This document shows, piece after piece, positions 57,045 through 64,000 of a DNA stretch of 64,000 bases. The stretch is from contig NC_030385.2 in NCBI RefSeq assembly GCF_001625215.2, positions 7,433,135 through 7,497,134 of the forward strand, given 5' to 3'. The translations under genes and the position numbers were made by a program. Each line of letters starts with the position of its first letter. Within the stretch, counting starts at the first letter, position 1. The notes under the pieces were generated by a model. The model was not told where the DNA came from. It saw only the letters and a list, made by a program, of their open reading frames with translations, and made no database searches. The DNA is from Daucus carota subsp. sativus (lineage: Eukaryota; Streptophyta; Magnoliopsida; Apiales; Apiaceae).

Positions 57045-57215
57045 GCTATTGCAACCACTCAAAAAAAAATAATCTCAAAATCGTTGCCTTTGAAAAAAGA
57101 AAATCAATATATTGCAATGCCAAGAAAATCGTTACAATAGATTACCGTTTTCGTTAATAATTTTGAAATGAGTATAACTATTGCAATGTTATTATTTGGC
57201 GTTGCAATAGATCTT
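57045..57215. repeat. Subterminal repeats of the CACTA element
   Basis: Variants of GTTGCAATAG occur in both directions near 57045, 57103, 57130, 57178 and 57202, with a shorter CGTTGCC near 57083. In the En/Spm family such subterminal copies are bound by the TNPA protein and are needed for transposition. Confidence 0.65.
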
Positions 57216-57990
57216 AATTTTTGGGCCAAAAAATTGGCGGGCCAATGAAAATAGCGGTGGCGGGATAATGAAAATTATTTTGCCGGTTTAATTGAAATAT
57301 ACACACAAAAGAGAACTATACACTAAAAAGAAAGTATACATCCAAACACTACTTCAGACCTCAGTATAACACTAACTCCAAACATCGAAGAGAAGGCAAG
57401 ATAGAGAAGGGAGAAGGCGATCCATCGAGAAGAAGGCGAAAGAGAATATAAAGAAGGCGAGAGAGAAGGTACACTACCCTATACTCTCATTTTTCTCAAA
57501 TAACCTATACTCTGTTTGATTGAGTGCATGTGTATATGTATTTTATCGTGTTTAATTTGTATATTTGCTGTTAATTAAGTTTGTGTGTATCTTCTGGGTT
57601 ATCTTCTTAATTTATGGGTTACATAATGTGTGTATGTTAATTTAGGGGTTAATCTGTGTATGTTAATTTAGGGGTTTAATTAGGTTTTTGATTAATTTGG
57701 TGTTATTGTTTTTAAGTGGGTTCATATGTAAGAGTTGGGTTTATGTTCATATGCTTTGTTTAAGTTGAAATTGGTTTAATTACTTTTCAAATATTAGAAT
57801 TTGTGTCCTGTTTAGGCTACTTTACTACTGTTCACATGCTCTTGTAGTTCCTAAAACATATATTCACCCATATTTGAGTGCAAAATTTATACATGACAGT
57901 GAAATGTTAATTTACAGGGGTTTAGTTATTTTTATAGGAGTTTATTAAATTTTTGTTTGTTTCTCTTTGCACCTGTGTAGAAATTCAGTG

Positions 57991-60900
57991 ATGAATTGGG
58001 CATTACTTCCAAAGTATAGTGAAGAATATATAAGAGGGGTGAAAGATTTTGTGTCGAATGGTTTTGCAAATTTTGGTGTAGGAACTGAACTTAGGTGCCC
58101 TTGTAAGAAATGTATTAATCGGTTCTGGCACTCACGCGATGTCGTTCAAGATCATCTTATATGTCAGGGGCCATATCCAGAGTTTGTCAACTGGATATAT
58201 GAGATTTCAACTTCTAAGTTCAAGAAAATCAGTGATACTAGTGATGATATGGAGTGTGATCAGGGGGGGTTTGGTTTGGGGGATGATTTTGATGAGATGA
58301 TCCGTAATTCATATAAAAATGACATTGACACTAGTGGTAAAAATCAGATGAACAAAGATGCAATTAATTTTTATAGGCTAGTGGAGGAGGGCAAACAACC
58401 TTTGTATCCGGGGTCGAAAACTTTTACTCGTTTAAGTTTTGTAGTTAAACTTTACATGTTGAAGTGCACTTGTGGATTTACCGAGTCAGCCTTTAGTGCA
58501 ATACTTGAGCTGATAAAAGAGGCCTTCCCCAACTCAAATTTGCCTCCTTCTTTTAGTGCTGCGAAGGGGATGATTAAAGAATTAGGCCTTGATTATGAGA
58601 AGATACATGCATGTCCTAACGATTGCATGCTATATTGGGCTAAAAATAAAGATGAAAATATATGCAAAGTGTGTGGAGTTTCAAGATGGAAAGCTGTAGA
58701 TAATGATAAAAATGATATATTAGAGAAGGATGATAGGAAACAATATAAAGTCCCTGCCAAAGTTGTGAGATACTTTCCGTTGAAACCTAGGTTACAAAGA
58801 ATGTTCTTGTCTAAAGAATATTCTGAACTCATGACTTGGCACGCAACGGGCCGAATAAATGATGGAAAGTTAAGACATCCTGCCGATGCCAAGGGCTGGA
58901 AGTCAATGGATGCAAGTCATCCAAAATTTGCTCAAGAAAATCGAAATGTTAGGTTGGGGTTAGCGGCAGATGGGTTTAATCCTTACCGTACTATGAGTAT
59001 ATCTCACAGTACTTGGCCTGTGATGCTAGTTAATTATAATTTACCACCTTGGTTGATTATGAAACCTGAGAATATAATTCTTTCAACTCTGATCCCTGGT
59101 CCTACACAGCCTGGTAATGAAATAGATGTGTATTTGCAGCCACTTATAGCTGAGTTAAAAGAGTTGTGGGAAACTGGTATAGAAACATATGATGCCCACT
59201 TTAACAACACTTTTACCTTGCACGCGAGCCTGTTATGGACAATAAGTGATTTTCCGGGGTATGGGGTTTTATCAGGTTGGACCACAAAGGGATACCTTGG
59301 TTGTCCCGAATGTCACTATGAAACATCATCAACCTATTTGAAGCACAGCCGTAAAGTTTGTTACATGAGCCACAGAAAATTCCTACCTCCTGATCACAAG
59401 TTTAGATTTGACACCAAAAGATTTAACGGGGAAGTTGAAACAAATCTTTGTCCTGAACCTTTATCCGGAAATTTCATTGTTAGACTTCTGGGTAAATTTA
59501 GGAATAATTTTGGAAAGCTGAAGGGTAAGAAAAAAGATGCAGATTGTCCTTGGAAAAAAAAGTCGATATTCTTTGAGTTACCGTATTGGAGTGATCATTT
59601 AATTAGACATAATCTAGATGTGATGCATATAGAGAAAAACATCGTCGATAAAATCTTAGGAACTTTGTTAAACATTGGGGGCAGAACAAAGGACCATCTA
59701 AATGCTCGTCTAGATTTGCAGGAGATGGGGATTCGTAAGATTCTTCATCCTGTGAAATCTGCTGATAACAATCACTTTGAAATTAGGGCAGCTTGTTTTG
59801 ACATGACCAGAAAAGAAAAGGAAGACTTCTGTTCAGTGCTGATGAATGCTAGACTGCCATATGGATGTGCGTCTAATATCAGCCGGTGTGTGCAATTGAA
59901 TGAAAGAAAAATTTCTGGTTATAAAAGTCATGATGCACACTTTCTTCTTCAATACCTACTTCAATTTGCTGCCATCAAAACCTTAAAACCTGAGGTCGCG
60001 ATACCTTTGATTCGACTTGGTTCCTTCTTTCGGGGCATATGTGGAAAAGTAATACAGTTAGATGACGTAGAGAAGTTGCAAAATGAAATCATCGAAATAC
60101 TTTGCCAGCTTGAAACTATCTTTCCCCCGGCATTCTTTGATATTATGGTTCATCTGCCAATTCATTTATGTAAAGAAATTGAATTTGGAGGACCTGTGCA
60201 CCTTAGATGGATGTTTGGGATTGAAAGGTATTTGAGTAAATTGAAGTCATATGTTCGTAATAGGAGCAAACCAGAAGGCTGCATAGCTGAAGGGTACATG
60301 GTTGAAGAATGCCTAACGTTTTGTTCTAGATTCTTAGCTGATGATAGCAAAAACAAATTGAACTCTATGAAGTCAAATGTTGGAAGTCATATTGGTTCAA
60401 GGCGAAACAAGGATGGAAAACCTATACATTTGGCAGAAAAGATATGGATTAATGCTCATCGATACGTATTGTTCAACTGCGGCAACATGGAAATAGAGCA
60501 ACTTATAGAGTAATGTCTTTCCCCTGGTTTTTACTCAAGTTTATATAGTAATTTATAATACTACCCTGTTTAAATATTTGAAATTTTACATAACTGCAGG
60601 GAACACCGTTCCTTATATGACAATCAAGTGAAGTCAAAGTTGTATAAAAGGGAAAGAGAACACACAAAGGAATTTTATAACTGGTTGAAGGATGAGGTTC
60701 AAAAAAAGGAGGAATGCTCACCTGAACTATTAGCTTTGTCAAAGGGGCCTCAACGAGCAGCAAGAAAATTTAGTGGTTATATAATTAATGGATTTAGATT
60801 CCATACAAAACAAAGAGACGGGAAGTGTACGACACAAAACAGTGGTGTTTATTTGACCGCGCAGACTACTAGTTTTGCTAGTACTAAAGACAAAAACCCC

Positions 60901-61347
60901 ATTGTTGCAGATGTTAGTTACTATGGAGCCATTGAAGAAATTATCGAGGTTGATTATTGGGGAGCATTGTCAGTAGTTTTGTTTAGATGCATTTGGTACC
61001 AAAAGGATAAAGACTGTCATGGATTGACAAGGGTCAACTTTAACAGAATTTATCAAAAAGATGACCCATTTGTTTTAGCTACACAAGTACAACAAGTTTT
61101 CTACATTCAAGATTGTTCTGAGAAGAACTTGTATTTTGTTGTTAAAAAACTGCCAAGGGACTACAATGATATGGAAGACGAAAGTGATCCACTTGAAGAA
61201 GTTAGTGGACCTACAATGCAGCAAGAACTAATTTTTCCTGTAAATACCCTACCTGATGATGATAGTTGGTACAGAGATGATGTGCCGAATAGACAAATCC
61301 CTGTTACGCCAACTGAAATGGAAGAAAATGATGAAATCTGCGAATGA
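57991..61347 (+). CDS. CACTA transposase (TNP2-like), 2 coding exons
   Basis: Coding exons 57991-60509 and 60600-61347 join in phase to give 1088 residues. The N-terminus carries the transposase-associated domain (CPCKKCINRFWHSRDVVQDHL, about 30-60). The central Transposase_21 region runs from about residue 110 to 560 and includes CPNDCMLYW and LDVMHIEKNIVDK. The DUF4218 part is at about 640-800 (HLPIHLCKEIEFGGPVHLRW-type block near 723). The second exon has the DUF4216 block (YWGALSVVLFRCIWY). It cuts and moves the element. The start is the first Met after an acceptor at 57980; a purine-rich leader exon ends near 57467. No stop or frame break is visible, so the protein may be active. Confidence 0.92.
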
Positions 61348-61638
61348 GACTTATTAATTTATTGTATTTCAAATATATGTCAAATTTTAGGAGTTCATGT
61401 TAGTTGTAATGTACCAACTCTATTCCTTGTGTTGTGGCATATTATTGTGAAAACAAGGTTGTAATTTTATTGTTTTTAATTAGCTTGCTATTTCTTATCT
61501 GCTTTTTAGTTTTTGCACCCTTTTACCTATTACTTGCTTCTGTTAGTTTCTTACTAGCTTCCTAATTGCTTTTAGCTTATTGATCCTACAAGTCCATCAA
61601 AGGTCTAACATTTCTCTTGGGATTTGTCTATTTTCAGG

Positions 61639-64000
61639 ATGGCAGAGTACTTTTATCTGAGGTTCTACCACAAAGGACAATTTGTAAAGAACAAATACTT
61701 GTGTGGAAAATGTATGAAGATACCAGTTGCTGTTGAAGTTGACAGATTTTCCTTCTCCGTGCTTATGGAATATGTGAAGGACGACGTGGGGTACACTGAA
61801 ATAGGAGGGATTTATGTTAAGAAGCAAGGTGGTGGCTGGAAATTAGTCTCTTCTGATGCAGATGTGGGTGAGCTTGTTAAGGGTTTACTAGATGGTTGTC
61901 ACTTAGATTTTTACATTGACACTGTTGTGGACAAGGCAATAGAGCCGGTGAAGCAGATGCAACCTCATGTGATCATGAGGCCAAGGACAAGTTTTTTTGA
62001 AGGTAATTATCAAAAGTTTTTGGAATTATTTTGGTGTGAGTCTTGGTATCGTTATTTGGTTTTCTTTCTCTCGAATTACATGTGTGTAAATAATACTCTT
62101 GTAGGTCTGGATAAAGTGAAGACACAGTATGTGACAATACACACACTTCAAAAAGATCAAAAGAATAAGAAAAAAGAAGCTCATGAGGACTTGAATTTAA
62201 TTGGTAATGAGAAGGTGCAATCTCCACCAGAAATTGAGGGAGATGACATCAACAAGAAGAAAACTACTAAAGCTGCTGAATTGGTTGTTAATGAGGAGAA
62301 TGTGGAATCTGCTGCGCACATTGAGGTTTACGGAAAAAGCAAGAAAAAACTTACCAAAAAGGCGAGTTTATTGATAAAACACATCTCTGACATATATTAT
62401 TGTATATTATATATGATCATGCAACAACTAATCATGTGTAATTTATTTAGGATATTCTTGCTGATTTTGAAGAAAAAAGAAAGAAGAGAGTCGCTGAAAA
62501 CAATCAAATGTTGGAACGACTGAGAATAAAGAAATTGAAAGCTGATCTTGAAGATCAAAAAACAAAAAAGAAAAAAGTAGAAGAAGATATTGGCAATATA
62601 TCAGACCTAGAATTTGATCGAGAGTATGTGTCGGGACAGGATAGCCTCCCAACTAGTGAAGAGGAGCAACCGGCGAAGGTTTGTATAACTTATTCAAGTA
62701 TTAATTCAAGCTTTGCAATTAATATTATATATAGAAGTTTAATATATGATTCTGAATTAATTAGCGGACCAAAAAAGCTCCATCAGTGAAGGTTGCCACC
62801 AAACCACCGACAACTCGTTCAAAAACGGCACAAAAGGCTGCTGATGAGGGTAAACAGGTGCATTTTTCTTGCATTTTAATTTTCTTTTTTTTTTGTGCAT
62901 TTTAAGTTCATATTTTCTCCATTTTATGTTCTATTTTTCCCAATTTATTTCATATTTTCTGTAATTTAGGTTAATTTCACAATTTTTTGAGTTTATATAC
63001 TTTATAAACTTTTTTGCAAGGTTAATGATGAAGTGGCAGTACCACCTCCCCCCCAGCTACCTAGTACTCTCCAAGAATTGAAGCAGATAAAGAGGGCGTA
63101 CAGTAATGATGGAGTTGGAACCATGGAGGCATTTGTAAAGATGAGACAAAGCCTCAAGGAAAAGGAACAAGAAGCAGCTAGCAATGCAGAGGACAATGAT
63201 GCTGAGGTAAATAAGGAACCAACAGATGGCAAGGTTCCAGCTGAAGGTATGTTTTTGATCCTTAAGTTGTGGTAGAAATTTCAATTATATATATATATAT
63301 ATATATATATATGACTAATCCTATATAAAAATGGTGTTTAATTACTTTGAAATATATATATCAAGGTGAAACTAAAGTTGCAAGGCGTAGAGGACCTACG
63401 AAAATGAGTTCTGTTTTTACGAGAAAATTGGAAGAAAGACCACATCTGATCCTAAATCATGAGTTGCAACCTGTGCATGAAGATAGTAAAATAAGATCAG
63501 AATTTGGCAGTTTTTTGGGGACAATAGGGAGACAATGTGTACCCCTAGATTATGTCAACTGGAGCCGAGTTCCCGAAACAGAGAAGAATGGTTGGTGGGA
63601 GTTTGTCAAGGTCAAAACCACACATACTACAAATTATCTTTAAATTACATGTTTAGATTATGCAGCTTATGAAAATAATGTTGGTACATAATCTGTTTTG
63701 TTATGTTTCATATGTAGACAAAGTATGTCATTCCGGAGGAGGGAAAAGATTGGGTTTTAAAGACCATTTGTGATGCGTGGAGGATGTACAAAAGCCGTTT
63801 TAAGGCCGAATATTATACCAAATATGACAATGATGAGGAGAGGTTGAAGAGAAGGCCGCAGTCAATTCCTCTTGAGAAATTCAAGATTTTGCTACAATAT
63901 TGGGGTGATGAAAAAATTAAGTCTACTGCTGTAAAAAATGCAAATAACCGAAGAAGGGTTATTGATACGCACACTGCTGGCCGTACATCATTTGCACAAA
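61639..64000 (+). CDS. CACTA second gene (TNPA-like), partial at the window end
   Basis: Likely exons: 61639-62002, 62105-about 62365, 62451-62678, 62765-62857, 63021-63246, 63366-63610 and 63718 to beyond 64000. It starts MAEYFYLRFYHKGQF, a PB1-like domain found at the front of such proteins. Lys/Glu-rich linkers follow, then a coiled-coil block (FEEKRKKRVAENNQMLERL), a proline run (PPPPQLP) and a Transposase_24-type region (WWEFVKTKYVIPEE, YKSRFKAEYY). TNPA binds the subterminal repeats. The border of the second and third exons does not join in phase as I read it, so that splice site is wrong or a small change is present. The 3' end is outside the window. It could be one gene or two. Confidence 0.8.

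Larger units (their letters stand above)
57028..64000 (+). mobile_element. CACTA (En/Spm) DNA transposon, right end outside the window
   Basis: It begins with CACTATACC at 57028, inside copia gag sequence. The three bases before it (TGC, 57025-57027) are the likely 3-bp target duplicate. Subterminal TTGCAAT-type repeats follow, then a leader exon and intron, a TNP2-type transposase gene and a second TNPA-like gene. At least 7 kb is present. No stop or frame break is seen in the transposase, so it may be an autonomous element. The right terminal inverted repeat lies beyond 64000. Confidence 0.93.

Noticed and set aside
62508-62789. Separate small gene starting MLERLRIKK
   Set aside because: The coding frame begins before this Met, after an acceptor at 62450, and continues a coiled-coil typical of the CACTA second protein. 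It is an internal exon.

Overview
The window is nuclear DNA from a flowering plant, most likely a eudicot. The base composition is AT-rich, and the genes carry many introns with GT...AG borders. The genes present are plant-type: class I starch branching enzyme, B2 cyclin, catalase, a receptor-like cytoplasmic kinase and a BRD1/2/13-like bromodomain protein. Plant transposon families (SIRE-like copia, Tat and Athila gypsy, hAT, PIF/Harbinger, CACTA) and pieces of plastid and mitochondrial DNA lie between them. I rebuilt exon structures by eye from reading frame, splice borders and known protein families. No transcript evidence was available.

Left flank (1-8.1 kb): a nest of LTR-retrotransposon fossils. 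A SIRE-like copia 3' end with a 2.2-kb LTR sits inside a minus-strand Tat-type gypsy fragment, and a short copia LTR piece follows. The copia LTR holds an AT microsatellite and a cluster of GCGCAAG motifs.

Gene block (8.2-52.2 kb), in order: an intronless BAHD acyltransferase (-); a cemA plastid fragment; a 14-exon starch branching enzyme I gene (-); an atp1 mitochondrial fragment; an 11-exon CYCB2-type cyclin gene (-) with four MSA-like cell-cycle motifs upstream; a repeat and transposon patch (25.3-29.7 kb) holding a 680-bp TIR element with 12-bp target duplications, an Athila-type fossil and a hAT MITE; a 4-exon conserved plant gene of unknown function (+) with an MSA-like minisatellite in its presumed leader intron; two tandem 8-exon catalase genes (+); an RLCK VII/PBL-like kinase gene (-); and a 9-exon bromodomain gene (-).

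Right flank (52.2-64 kb): a PIF/Harbinger derivative keeping one Myb/SANT-like exon, a LINE 3' end, and a copia 5' end (LTR, primer-binding site, gag) interrupted by a CACTA element. The CACTA element has an apparently intact two-exon TNP2 transposase gene and a second multi-exon TNPA-like gene that leaves the window on the right.

The host genes do not form one pathway. They cover secondary-metabolite acylation, starch branching in plastids, G2/M control, peroxide removal in peroxisomes, membrane-proximal signalling and chromatin remodelling. No clearly new biological system is visible. The best leads are the MSA-like repeats in two neighbouring loci, the TIR element with unusually long target duplications, the motif array in the copia LTR and the apparently intact CACTA element.
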